A stretch of DNA of 64,000 nucleotides from Brachypterus glaber (GCA_958510825.1 OY294046.1:5332001-5396000); one strand, 5' to 3'. Shown: positions 44,205-54,620, counted from the stretch's first letter. The notes: generated from the sequence alone by a model not told the origin. Translations and numbers: made by a program.

Positions 44205-44481
44205 CCGGGTAGCAAGGTATCGTCATGAAGACGTCGCTTTTTGGTCCATATTGGTCCCCTACGTCATTTGGCCGAATTAAGACGTCTTCAGGACGTCTAT
44301 TTTTAGACAGACCAGAGACGTCTTTGAAAGACGTCTCAAAGACGTCCTAAAAATGACCCTTCGGTCATTTGGCTGTGACATTTTATGGTACCTGCGACGT
44401 GTTTAGTACGTCACGTTATAAGTATATTCGTCATTAATATAACGTAAAAGCGACGTCTTGAAGACGATACCTGGCTACCTG
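44205..44481. mobile_element. TIR element packed with GACGTC motifs
   Basis: CGGGTAGCAAGGTATCGTC and GACGATACCTGGCTACCTG are inverted. In about 280 bp the palindrome GACGTC appears seven times, plus more ACGTC half-sites (for example AGACGTCTTCAGGACGTC). Inverted pairs such as TGACCCTTCGGTCA add hairpins. The frame at 44486-44884 starts outside it and is unrelated. Noncoding. Confidence 0.7.
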
Positions 44482-44655
44482 TGATGTGTCTGACGTCGTA
44501 GACGGTATTCTAGAAGCTATGACGTCAGAAACGTGGAAGCAATTTATTTTCTATTCCCACGTTAACGTGGAACTAGAAACGGCGAAAAAAAACATATTTT
44601 GGGCAATAACTGGGAAAGAAAACGCAATATACTTACCACTTCACAGTTTATTGTA

Positions 44656-45658
44656 CACAGAAAAAAAGGTTATCTTGGCAGAAGATAATAAATTATCTTG
44701 GATTTATATTATCTTAAATCGAGGTAATAATATTCTTGTATCATGTATCCTCGGTTTAAAATTATCTGTGACTTTGGTTTCCTTTAATTATTCTCTTGGT
44801 AGAAAAATCCTTGTGTCAAGGATTTTTTTTCTTAAATGCATGACATTTAAAATAGTAACAGGGAATCAAGGGTTGTTATCTTGACTCAAAGCCCCTGTTG
44901 TCTTACGGTAAAGAGTTTGCCGGCCTCGCCCCACGCAGTAGTTCAAGATATGCGCGGGAGAGAAGTTAGGTTTATTTTTTTTGCCGTCAGTTGTCTTTAA
45001 AGGTGTATCATTGTTTTTATCTGCTTTAAAATGTTACCCTCAAACGATGGGGATTTTCAAATTTACTTAAAAAAATCACGGGTAAGTAGCTTTAAATAAT
45101 TTATACCTAAAAGCGCCATTTTGCAATGGCGTTGCACAAGTTTTTCTTCAAAAACAAGTGCTTTTTCTTACGACCACGTATGAAACCAAATTTCACACGA
45201 TTAGCAGAGTAAGAAATATCATATTTCATAGGAGTGCGAAATAATATTGTATATATGTGGGAAATTTTTTCAAAATATTTACCATTCTATTAATCCTGGA
45301 ACCTGACTGAATATTATCTTTAATCAAGAGAATCATAATCTTAAATCAAGATTATAATTCTTTTCATTCAAGATTATATTATTTTAAACCAAGACTTGGT
45401 GTAAGAAAATATGATCTTGGAAAAAGATAATATAATCTTAAATCAAGATAATTACATACTTGGTTTAAGATAATATGATCTTAAATAAATGGTTTAAGTG
45501 GCTTTGATTTAAGGAAATGTCCTTAAATCTAGGACCTCAAATGCCAAGATCACGGCGGACTTGATCCAAGACAGTCATGGCGTTGAACATATCGAAAGCC
45601 ATGGCGGCCTTGGTTCAAGATCGTTTTGCTTTGATTCAAGATATCCTTTTTTTCTGTG
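44656..45658. mobile_element. ~1-kb TA-flanked element with AAGATAAT subterminal repeats
   Basis: CACAGAAAAAAAGGTTATCT and (inverse) CACAGAAAAAAAGGATATCT are the ends, each next to TA. ATCTTAAATCAAGATAAT-like strings occur many times at the left (44690-44760) and especially the right (45310-45530). The middle (44890-45060) is GC-richer (GCCGGCCTCGCCCCACGCAG). No transposase is recognised; the 132-codon frame at 44486-44884 runs into the left end and is not convincing. Confidence 0.65.
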
Positions 45659-45975
45659 TATAATAAAACTTTTGCGAGTGTCTGTATAAATTAGTAGGAA
45701 AATGAAAACGCGCACAACGAGATTTTAATTACTCGCAGTGTACATTTCTATTTCAAATGGTTGCGAAACCGAGCTATTTTTAATGAAGAAGAATTCTGTA
45801 ATTAAAAACTATTTATTAGATTTTATGCATTTCGGAAAATCTTGCTTTCTTGATTATTTGCATAATTACCTTAATTTATAAAAAAAAAACTGAGATTTCC
45901 TAATTTAAATTATTTTCTCCGAAATTAACTCATTGAATATTCACTTTAAATATTAGACAACGTACAGAGTGTTCC

Positions 45976-46619
45976 AACACGATTCACTCACCGCAGTAAT
46001 GAGAAGAATCCAGCGCATGCGCACTGATTTTCTTATTTTTGTTTTGACGTATGCAAAGAATTATTTTAAGGTTATGTAACATTCTTTTGCAGAATTTTAC
46101 AAAAATATCTACTTTTTTCTTTGCGAACAACAGTTTTTTTTTAATTGGCTAAAAGTACTCGCTTTTAATAGTATTTTCGTAAAAAAAATTGCGGAATATT
46201 CATTAATAAACATTTGATTCTTAAAATATATCGCCTTCTAAATTCTGAAATATCGTATCTGAAATATGCATCCCATTAAAAAAAAAACACCAAACCAGCA
46301 AACTATCAAACCAAACCATTAATAACGTTAACCGACGCCTCCCATTAAAAAAAAAGAAATTCGTGAGTATTTTAACAATCTTTTGCTATATATTCTAACA
46401 AAAAAACTGGATTTTCCGCACCTAATTATATTCAAGACAGTAAGTTTTAGTAACTAAACCAGAAATCAGTGCAAAAATATAGTTCATTTTTGTGGACCTG
46501 ATGCGCACCCCACTCAAATTAAACTATTTCATAAAACTAGACATCCGTCAAAACAAAAATAAGCAAACCAGTGCGCATGTGCTAGATTCTTCTCATTACT
46601 GCGGTGAGCGAATCGTGTT
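45976..46619. mobile_element. TIR element, AACACGATTCACTCACC ends
   Basis: AACACGATTCACTCACCGCA and TGCGGTGAGCGAATCGTGTT are inverted; the match continues through GTAATGAGAAGAATC and GCGCATGCGCACTG for about 50 bp. The interior has a direct pair CCCATTAAAAAAAAA (46271, 46341). Noncoding. Confidence 0.7.
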
Positions 46620-46803
46620 CCAACTTAGAGACGCCCAAAATATTTTAACAGTTCTGGGTTACGAAAATACGACTTTTTTACAAAGTTTGTTGTACAGTAT
46701 AAAAAATTATATATTTTGTTAAATAGCAATTTAGTATAAAGGCTAAAAGACTTTGGTCAGTGGCCATGTAACATTTATTTGTCATAAATAAACCACATTG
46801 ACT

Positions 46804-46974
46804 CTGTGGCTTGATTCTAAAAGGGCCAATGTCAAAAATTTTGAATGGATACACTGTCAAACATTGGCCGTTTTAGCAGTTTAACAGAAATGTTCATTAA
46901 AAAAATACGTCGACCCTTCGGTATGTTTACTCTGTTATATATAATGTATATAATATTTACCGTAATAAAGACAC

Positions 46975-47005
<31 letters not shown>

Positions 47006-47134
47006 GTCTTTATTTATCTCACAAGCACTGACATTGAATTTTTTTAGGTTATATAGACCTGAAAAAAATTAGTTCGTCGGTATAACTCAAAATACGGAAA
47101 AAGTGACATTGGCCCTTTTAGAACCAAGCCACAG
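46804..47134. mobile_element. TIR element, CTGTGGCTTGATTC ends, with (ATT)n inside
   Basis: CTGTGGCTTGATTCTAAAAG GGCCAATGTCA-type text at the left is inverted at the right (TGACATTGGCCC, TTTTAGAACCAAGCCACAG). An ACTGTCAAACATTGGCC half-copy lies just inside. A (TTA)n microsatellite occupies 46975-47005. Confidence 0.65.
46975..47005. repeat. (TTA)n microsatellite
   Basis: Ten or so uninterrupted ATT/TTA triplets. Confidence 0.9.
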
Positions 47135-47549
47135 AATTATTTTTACTACTAATAGACTAAAAAGTGAATTTTGGCCGCGAAAATGCCTCCTCTGATTCAT
47201 AGTTCGGTAAATGTGAGAAGGAAACTAAAGGCAGTTTTGAGACTATCACTACAATATTGTGACTATATGTATAAGGTCACTGTTTAGTTTTCATCCTGTA
47301 TATATTAGATTTTGATAAGTCCCTTATGCGGACAAATATAAGGTTTCGTGCGCATGACGTACTAGCTGGCTTAAAGCGATGTTTCAGTTTTGAAGAGTTG
47401 GTAAAACAGCACGGTACGGACAATACGTTAAATTCGTCAGAGGCGCGATACTCACGCCATTATCGCTTCCAAAGAACAAAAAATAACAATAGTTATTCGT
47501 AATGAATCACGCTATGGAAAATACATCCAATAAATAACATTTCGCGTAG

Positions 47550-47634
47550 AACGAGTGCAAATAGGGCTTACGCCATTTCTCCGAGGAAACATCATCTTGG
47601 GCCCAAGTACAAGAAGACACCTGGAACAAAACAA
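47550..47634 (+). other. Candidate internal exon (weak)
   Basis: A short GC-richer open stretch ends at a good splice donor (AACAAG then GTAAGT at 47635-47640). One frame reads RVQIGLTPFLRGNIILGPS, then TRRHLEQNK up to the donor. The acceptor (TTCGCGTAG at 47541-47549) is poor, and no protein family is recognised. This could be chance. Confidence 0.2.
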
Positions 47635-47640
47635 GTAAGT

Positions 47641-48300
47641 CCCCTTTGCCTCACGTCACAAAGGTCCTTCGATAAAACACCCCAGCGGTTAACAATCACT
47701 TAAAAACGCAAAAAGTTTTCAAAATGTTTTAAATTCATATATGTGTAATTTATTAGCTTCATGTTTTTCGCTTACCTTTTATTTTTTACTTGAGTAACCA
47801 ATTTTCTTAGATGATGAGGTTTTTCAGGTCAAAATTCTGAAACAAACAGATATGTTATTTTAGTTTTAAAAATCATTATGAAACAATAACCCAGGAAAGA
47901 GTGTTACAGTTTTCAATAAAAAATATTAAAAATTAAGATTTTAGATACTGTAGGTTGGGCTAAATGTGAAATCAGGGTAATCGTGACATGTCCTGTTATA
48001 ATTCTTCTAATATTACGCGCAATATTTAGATTTAGAAGATATATTTTTTTTTGATATTTTTAAGAAGTGAAGAGTATATTACAAGGTATAAAAAATTTAT
48101 ATTGTTACAGAAAATCCTAAAAAAATTATGTATATATTCACTTGCACGCACAAAAGAATGATCCGTTCAATTAAATTTTATTTTAAATATAGATACTTAC
48201 CAGAAATTAACAGATTTTTTAAATACCATAAAGCATAAATATAGTTAGTTTAGATATTATTTCGTTTATTAAAAAATTAAAATCCATGCCAAACTTTTAC
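47641..48300. other. AT-rich stretch, nothing recognised
   Basis: No open frame, element ends or repeats that I could identify. Confidence 0.45.
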
Positions 48301-48360
48301 ATAGAAAGAACGCGGCAAGTAACATCTACGATGGATCGGATTGGTACATACCGTTTTTCT

Positions 48361-48614
48361 CAACGAACTAACAACTTTTCTCTCTAGAATAGGCATTTCA
48401 TTTGTAAAAACTGACAAAAACATAGCCAACATATACATTTGTCTGTCTTACTCGCACAGCTTTGTTCTAACAGAGACAACAATAACACTTACTGGTAATT
48501 GTTATTGTTCAGGCCTAAATATACCTACTATTTGTTTACAAACAAACCGAGATGTTAGCGATACTTTATTTTAACGATATGCGTATTCTAGAAAGAAGAG
48601 TTGTTAGTTCGTTG
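48361..48614 (-). mobile_element. MITE, CAACGAACTAATAACTC family, copy 3
   Basis: CAACGAACTAACAACTTTTC to AGAAGAGTTGTTAGTTCGTTG; reverse orientation relative to 28887 and 38836. Inserted in the outer element at 48305. Confidence 0.8.
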
Positions 48615-48637
48615 GTTATTCTCCGTAGTAAAATAAT

Positions 48638-49186
48638 CAAAGAACTTTTATCTCAAGAAGGAACATGATGGAATCTACCGTATGCTTTGTTTGAAGCGTG
48701 AATCAACTACGGTGAGGGGCTGGTGGGGAGTAACTATTGTTTACACTTAGTACGTGTAAAGAGAGAGGAAGAATGTGTAAACTCACAGTCTAATGTCGTA
48801 AAATGACTGACAGGGGTACAGTGTTGCCGATTGGAAACATATACTTTGGATATTTTATTGTAAATTTGAAGAAACATTAGTTCTGTATGAGTTTTATATG
48901 AACTAGTAGTTTAATTTTAATAGATTTAAATTTACTATATTATTAAACATAATTATAGTATACACAATAAAGTTTTTTACATTTTTAATCTAAGTATAAT
49001 GATTTGAATTCATGATGAGGAGGAAACTACGCAACATCGCTACTAGGTAGCCTGAAAGTCGACTAGCGACATCTACATTTTACACTACAAAGCTGTATCG
49101 CGTTTCTGTTAGTAAATAAACAAACAAAAAGATGACACCTTCATAAAAATTGGTCTGAAATTACTTCTTGAGGTAAAATTTCTTTG
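48638..49186 (-). mobile_element. hAT-type MITE, copy 2, perfect 8-bp target duplication
   Basis: CAAAGAACTTTTATCTCAAG at the left and CTTGAGGTAAAATTTCTTTG at the right. The octamer AAAATAAT flanks both ends (48630-48637 and 49187-49194). The interior is the reverse complement of 6270-6784 with substitutions. Confidence 0.88.
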
Positions 49187-49524
49187 AAAATAATGCTAAC
49201 CTCGAAAACCGTATGTGTCAGGTGTACATGCCGCGTTCTTTTTGAGGAGGGCAGTATTACAATATGAGTATTACTCATTGAGTAATGTATGTATGTACCC
49301 ACTAGTTTCCAATAATTTTTTGATTCAGTTTTTATCTAAAAAGACGATAATGTTAATGTTATAACAATAGGTTTGCACAAAAACAACAAAAATTATTTTA
49401 AAAATGTTATTGATTAAAACACTTTTATTGGTAATATGTTCTTCGATATTTTTGATATGTACAATATTTAAGGGTAAGTAAATAATAATTTTTTTACTTA
49501 ATTCCTTTTTTGTCATAATATATA

Positions 49525-49972
49525 CACTGCCGCGCATTAAATTCCGGACACCTAAAAAATTGACATTTTTTAAATACAAATATTTCATAAACTAATTAAT
49601 GGATTCGACTGATTCTTTTTTTTTTTTTGTTTTTAAGCTTAAACATTATCTACTTTTATTTGTTTTAAGAATGATTAATTTTTTTTCCGTATTAACAGCA
49701 ACAAATAATGTACAACTATGTTTTTTACCCCATCTTCTAGGACTTGCATGGTACGTCACTGCAACTGTTTATCAAATTATTAGTCTTTTTTATTGCCGCA
49801 GTTTTAATGAATATTTTCTTTTTAATTTTTTTACATTTTGACTTCTCGTTTAGGAGATATCAGGATTTTCCTGAAAGTTGTCATTTTTTCAGTTCCATTA
49901 ATTAGTTTTCGAAATATTTGAATTTAAAAAATGTCAATTTTTTAGGTGTCCGGAATTAAATGCGCGGCAGTG
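49525..49972. mobile_element. Tc1/mariner-like MITE, CACTGCCGCGCATTAAATTC ends
   Basis: The termini CACTGCCGCGCATTAAATTC and GAATTAAATGCGCGGCAGTG are inverted, with TA at 49523-49524 and 49973-49974. The TIRs continue (CGGACACCTAAAAAATTGAC) to roughly 75 bp. The termini look like those of autonomous Tc1/mariner elements. The interior encodes no DDE/D transposase. Confidence 0.85.
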
Positions 49973-50020
49973 TATAAAAAAATCGTCCCTGTTAAGAAAA
50001 AAATAAATAAAAACTATTCG

Positions 50021-50046
50021 ATACAATACAATACAATACAATACAA
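50021..50046. repeat. (ATACA)n microsatellite
   Basis: Five pentamer copies of ATACA in a row. Confidence 0.85.
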
Positions 50047-50548
50047 GTGGGGTTGTGAGGCAAGATACTGCCTTTCAAATCACTGCGACCAACACGGAAA
50101 GAAATTAGTGGGCTCTGCGCTATACATTATAAGATATTTTGGTAACAGTGGCAAATTATAGTGATTTAAGCTATAGATTATAAGGGACACAATAACTAAT
50201 AATGTTAAAAATAAATTGGAAACGATTATATATATTACAGACACGATTATATTTATTACAGGCACTATTATAAATTTACAGAAATTTTATTATATTATAA
50301 AAATTATTAGCACGGACAATAATTAAATCTATTTAAGCTATAAATGCCATACTATTTGTTATATTTTATTATTCACTAAACAATTAAAGTATTTCACATA
50401 AATTTTTACACTGACTGCCATAATTGTAAGAGAAAGCCTTGTATTTATATAATAAGCGATTATAATTTGCTTGGTATGTCTGTTATAGCGCTCCTAGCTA
50501 TATTTTTTTTTTCCGTGAATGAGATCTATTGTGAATCCCCTTTGCAAT

Positions 50549-50698
50549 TTAGTCCACATCAAACTTTAGGCTTCCAAAGAAGCCTAAGAGTTTTTTGGGG
50601 GCTACTTGGGATATATCTGCAGGTCTTGGGTATACCTGTTCTAGATATTGTAGCCTTTTGCGAGCAATGGCTTCGCAGAAGCACATAATGTGTTCGGC
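50549..50698 (-). pseudogene. Non-LTR retrotransposon: extreme C-terminal fragment
   Basis: Minus-strand translation from 50698 reads AEHIMCFCEAIARKRLQYL, then EQVYPRPADISQVAPKKLLG and FFGSLKFDVD before a TAA. This matches the usual end of RNase H-bearing arthropod LINEs ('TAEHVLCxC.AL...R...LG', 'P.......P..LL.F...L'). The 3' noncoding text (GATTCACAATAGATCTC, GCTATAACAGACATACC), read on the minus strand from 50530 down to about 50475, also fits such elements. Upstream protein sequence is absent (5' truncation). It differs in sequence from the fragment at 13963, so a different LINE or lineage is likely. Confidence 0.7.
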
Positions 50699-50944
50699 CG
50701 TTTAAAAGGTTGGAAAATGGATAAAAAACAAAACGTTTTTTTATGACTATTTTTAACTCAAAATTATTTTTAGACAATGAACAAACAATAAAATACAGTA
50801 ACCACCAAATGGCAAAAAGAAGCAGGGAATACCCCTATAAAAACAGATTTCTATCAAAAAATGTTTTAAAATTTTTTAAGTTTGGATATCAAGTTCCAGA
50901 TATGGTAAAGTATAAAACATACATAATGGGAGGATTGGGATAAA

Positions 50945-51208
50945 TGGGAGGACTGGTGTAGTGGACTACCGCGTCGTACTTGACGAGTTTACTACCCAAA
51001 ATAGCGTGAGTTCGATTCTCACCGCGGCGCCGATTTTCCTTTTTCAGTTAATTAATAATTGAAATTTGGCGAAGGCGTAAGTGAAGCGGACACTCCCTAT
51101 AAATTGGTTCGAAAGTCAATTAAAGCCGGTGGTTCCCTCTACTACTAGCCCACACAAGTCCTGGTCTTAGGGGATGCTTAATTAAGTAGAATAGTACGAG
51201 GTTAAACA
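50945..51208 (+). mobile_element. tRNA-derived SINE, head type B
   Basis: Head GGGAGGACTGGTGTAGTGGA with CGCGTCGTACTTGACGAG and GAGTTCGATTCTCACC, then the common body to TACGAGGTTAAAC. A partial duplicate of the first bases (GGGAGGATTGGGATAAAT) lies directly upstream at 50929. Confidence 0.85.
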
Positions 51209-51765
51209 AAATGTAATGTAATATAAAAAATACACACTGTATATTAAAGGTAAATTCACCACTATTTGAACAAAATAATACGTTAACCTTCAAGTGGCGT
51301 CGTGTTTTTTTCTGTACATTCAATTAATTGTGTGGTTTCAGCGGATCCCATTTTATTTTCACTTAGAAGTGGAATGGAAAGAAAACTAAAGCAATATTAA
51401 TATAAAAAATTATTTATTTGTAGTATCTTAAACATAAAAACTACTAAAGATAAAAACGAAATAAATTTTAACAAAAAAAATAAACAATATTCAAAGAGTT
51501 AACTAAAAATCGTAACTATTTACAATGCTTTGGTAAATTAGTTCGGGGTCCGCTTAGACCCCACGACAGCACTTTAGGGTTAATACCGTCGTATTTTGTA
51601 TTTCATCCGTAAAATGAATAACACCGGACCACAAAGTTTTACTGTCGGTTGCAGTGGATCAGAAATAGTTTTCTAGGTCTATTTTTGGTCGCTGAACACG
51701 AATCCGTCGTCCGTTTTGGCCTATCACGTCAGGATTTTTTAAAACCCTTCTATTCAACTCACTTA
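51209..51765. other. AT-rich stretch with a fragment of the 40.4-kb foldback
   Basis: 51695-51740 (GCTGAACACGAATCCG, CCTATCACGTCAGGATTTTT) is related to text in the arms of 40352-41296. The rest has no recognised feature. Confidence 0.45.
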
Positions 51766-51767
51766 TA

Positions 51768-52922
51768 CAGGGTGTATTTGAAATAGGGTAGGAAATTTTA
51801 ACAAGTGATTCTACATGATAAAATATGACAAAAAAGTTCCTATAAACATATGTCTAAAAATGCGTCATAAGGGAGCTACGCCTCTTTGAAATTGGCTAAA
51901 AAAAATCGGTTTTTATTTAATAACTCAGGAACCCTTTGAGATATGTTAACGAGGTTTTGCACGTGAATTAATCCTAATAAGGCCCATCTTTGTATGTCAT
52001 TTTCACGTACTTATTTATACCAGGGGTGTGCGAAACGGGGGGGCCTGATCAGTTTTTTGTCCCAAACTTTTTTCTGTGTAACTTTTTTGCAATTTTATTT
52101 TTGAAATATGATTGCTCAGGTCAAAATACATAAAAAAGGTACTCTTGTTGTAATACTGTAGGATTAACCGTTTTCGAGAAAAGTTCATTTGAAGGTGACG
52201 TTTTACGGTTCGAGGACGAAAAATTAAATACGAAAATGTCGAAAACCAAAATTTTAATGATGCAATGTTATTCTACATCAAAAACTAAGAAAAAAAGTTT
52301 CCATACATGTAGGTCGAAAAAACGCTTTTAAAGCTACGATAGCCCTTTAAAAATGGTGCATATTTAGGAGACCATAGCTCCATTAGGATTGATTTTTGGA
52401 AGTACCTGTATATGAGGTTTTTTTCTTAGTTTTTAATGTACATTCGCCCTGCATCACTAAAATTTTGGTTTTCAACATTTTCGTATTTAATTTTTCGTCC
52501 TCGAACCGTGGAATTTCACCTTCAAATTAATTTTTCTCGAAAACGGTTAATCCTAGAGTATTACAACAAGAGTACCTTTTTTATGTATTTTGACCTGAGG
52601 AATCGTATTTCAAAAATAAAATTGCAAAAAAGTTACACAGAAAAAAGTTTGGGACAAAAAACTGATAAGCCCCCTTCGTTTCGCACACCCCTGGTTGAAA
52701 TAAGTACATGAAAATAACACATAAAAACGGGCCTTGGTAGGATTAGTTGACGTGCAAAATCTCGTTGATATATCTCAAAGGGTTCCTAAGATATTAAATA
52801 AAAACCGATTTTTTTAGCCACTTTCAAAGGGGCGTAGACATATGTTAATAAGAACTTTTTGTCATATTTTATGATGTAGAATCACCTGTTAAAATTTCCG
52901 ACGCTATTTCAAATACACCGTG
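51768..52922. mobile_element. 1155-bp TA-flanked palindrome (foldback)
   Basis: Begins CAGGGTGTATTTGAAATAGG and ends with an inverse form closing CACCGTG, TA on both sides. The two arms, each about 0.57 kb, mirror each other through the whole length (for example GTGATTCTACATGATAAAAT against ATTTTATGATGTAGAATCAC), meeting near 52345. Ends and arm text (GTGATTCTACATC) relate it to the 733-bp element at 17307. Frames in the arms are by-products. Confidence 0.8.
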
Positions 52923-52981
52923 TATATACATTGTATATAAATACATTTGTATATTTGTCCTCAAATCTGCCAAAGCCTTTT

Positions 52982-53310
52982 TCACCCTCTTAGAATATAC
53001 TTAGAAAGCTAAAATTTGGTACACATGCTTAAGTCGGTTGACAGTACAATTTTATACAAAATTAACCCCCCCAACCCCGACCCCTAAAATTATAAAAATC
53101 CCTTTTTACCCACGAGATAATTTACAACTAAAATTAGGTTACAAACTCATTTAGTGATAATAAAATTTTACAATAAATTTTACGCCCCCCCTCGTCTCTC
53201 ATTACCACCCATAGGCGAATAACTCTGTTTTACCCACTTAGAATACACTTAGAAAGCTAAAATTTGGTACACATGCTTAACTCGGTTGACAATACAATTT
53301 TAATATTTTT
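52982..53310. repeat. Direct repeat pair, ~85-bp unit
   Basis: ACTTAGAAAGCTAAAATTTG GTACACATGCTTAA-type text occurs at 53000-53070 and again at 53240-53312, with the shared GGTTGACA(G/A)TACAATTTTA. The DNA between carries C-runs. Confidence 0.6.
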
Positions 53311-53405
53311 GTAATTTATTTATTTTATACTGCACGATTTCAAGTTTTGCACTGCAGTCCAGTTGCAGGTTAAAATAACCCCTAAAAATCTTAAAATATT
53401 TTTAG

Positions 53406-53612
53406 TCGGTTCCACGTATCTATAAAGTAGAAAAACCCGAGGAAAATGATAATCAAACCTCCATAGAAAACGATGGAAATAAAAATGCAACAAACCAACC
53501 AGAAAAGAAGAAATGTAAACAAAGAACCAAAACTACAACAAATACAGAAGGGACAAAAGAAAAGGAAAAGCCCAAAGAAAAGAAAGAGCCCACTCAAAAG
53601 AAAGAGCCGTAA
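53406..53612 (+). CDS. Candidate terminal exon of a host gene, Lys/Glu-rich C-terminus
   Basis: A TATTTTTAG acceptor ends at 53405, and the frame opens in phase directly after it: SVPRIYKVEKPEENDNQ, then TSIENDGNKNATNQPEKKKC, a KQRTKTTTNTEG segment and a Lys/Glu/Pro-rich tail ending KKEP with TAA at 53610-53612. That gives 68 residues. An AATAAA follows 57 bases downstream. The frame is closed by the TAG of the acceptor itself, as expected for an exon rather than a longer gene body. The tail is highly charged and probably disordered; no domain is seen, so function cannot be named. Upstream exons are not identified. A long frame on the opposite strand is a hydrophobic mirror of this charged sequence, not a membrane protein. 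Confidence 0.5.
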   Translation, partial: SVPRIYKVEKPEENDNQTSIENDGNKNATNQPEKKKCKQRTKTTTNTEGTKEKEKPKEKKEPTQKKEP

Positions 53613-53668
53613 AGGCAATGCTTTTTCATAGCTTTAATCGTATTTTAGATGTACTTTAAAAAGTATTA

Positions 53669-53674
53669 AATAAA
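53669..53674 (+). promoter_or_regulatory. Poly(A) signal AATAAA
   Basis: Canonical hexamer 57 bases after the stop of the candidate terminal exon. AATAAA is common by chance in AT-rich DNA, so it supports the exon only weakly. Confidence 0.4.
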
Positions 53675-53879
53675 ATTTTTAAATTGTTTCAATTTTTAAA
53701 AAATAGGATACATTAGGATTGAGCGAAAAAAATTTTTTTGCCAAATCATATACACTATGTACCAAAAGTTGCCTTTATTATAGAACATAACAAGTATTTT
53801 TTTTTTCAATTTTTATGGAAGCCTTAAAATTAATCAAAATTTAATAAATTTAAAAAATTTGATTATCCCAATTCGAAAA

Positions 53880-54152
53880 TTGCATTATAGGGGTTTTTGA
53901 GGTTGCTGAAATCGAATCTGATAATAAAAAATTCCAACTCTACCCCCGCGAGGGTGAAGGGGTAAATATTTGGAAATATTTTCCATATTTTCGTGAAAAT
54001 TTGTATATAGGGGTTTTGAGGTTGCTGAAACTGAATCTTGAAATATTTTCTTTTTTCTAAATCCACCCCCTTGGGGTAGGGGTAATTTTTTTGAAAATTA
54101 GTATATTGGGATTTTTGAGGTTGCTAAAAGTAAATCTGATAATAAAAATGGT
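53880..54152 (+). repeat. Minisatellite-bearing repeat, three units
   Basis: GAGGTTGCTGAAA at 53899, 54015 and 54116, with ACCCCCGCGAGGGTGAAGGG and TTTTCGTGAAAATTTGTATA between; the same units as at 22190-22640. Confidence 0.65.
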
Positions 54153-54169
54153 CTCAACTTTTAATATAT

Positions 54170-54620
54170 TTGTATATTTTTATATTGTTTGATACAGAAT
54201 TAAATTCTTAGTACAACCATGTATCATTTTTCAACTTTTGACAGAACATGTCCTTTTTTAATAAACTTTAATAGCCATTTTTTGCCCAAAACTCGTGATT
54301 AGAATCCAATAATATCGTAATGACTTTTAAGAAAAAAAATGTGGTACTACGGGGCCATTAAAAAAATTGTTTTATTTATATTGAAAAAAATAATTTTTCT
54401 AGTTTTGAAGAGCTCTAAATTAGTCAATAATTAAATTATACATTGTTTTATATTTTTTTCTAAGAAAATTCCTAAGTCAAGAGTAACTTTGGTATCTAGG
54501 GAGGTTAAGGGATAGAAAATTACACGTTTTTTAAAAAAATGATAAATGAATCATTTAAAATGATACATGGTTGTACCTAGAATTTAATTCTGAATTAAAA
54601 TATCTAAAAATATACAGGGT
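54170..54620. mobile_element. Inverted-repeat element, TTAAATTCTTAGTACAACC arms
   Basis: AGAATTAAATTCTTAGTACA and ACCATGTATCATTTT at the left mirror AAAATGATACATGGTTGTAC and CTAGAATTTAATTCTGA at the right. Noncoding. A TACAGGGTTTTAAATGTAAA string follows near 54613, similar to one near 39105. Confidence 0.55.

Larger units (their letters stand above)
48305..49243. mobile_element. Outer TIR element (AAAGAACGCGGCA ends) holding two other MITEs
   Basis: AAAGAACGCGGCA at the left and TGCCGCGTTCTTT at the right are inverted; ACATACCGTTTTTC and GAAAACCGTATGTGT match further in. Without the two inner MITEs (48361-48614 and 48638-49186) the outer element is only about 135 bp. Confidence 0.6.

Noticed and set aside
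44486..44884. 132-residue plus-strand frame
   Set aside because: It begins beside one TIR element and runs into the left end of another; the translated part is subterminal repeat sequence.
53391..53618. Hydrophobic 75-residue frame on the minus strand, looking like a small membrane protein
   Set aside because: It is the complement of a Lys/Glu-rich coding stretch (AAG/GAA codons read back as CTT/TTC). The plus strand has acceptor, stop and AATAAA.
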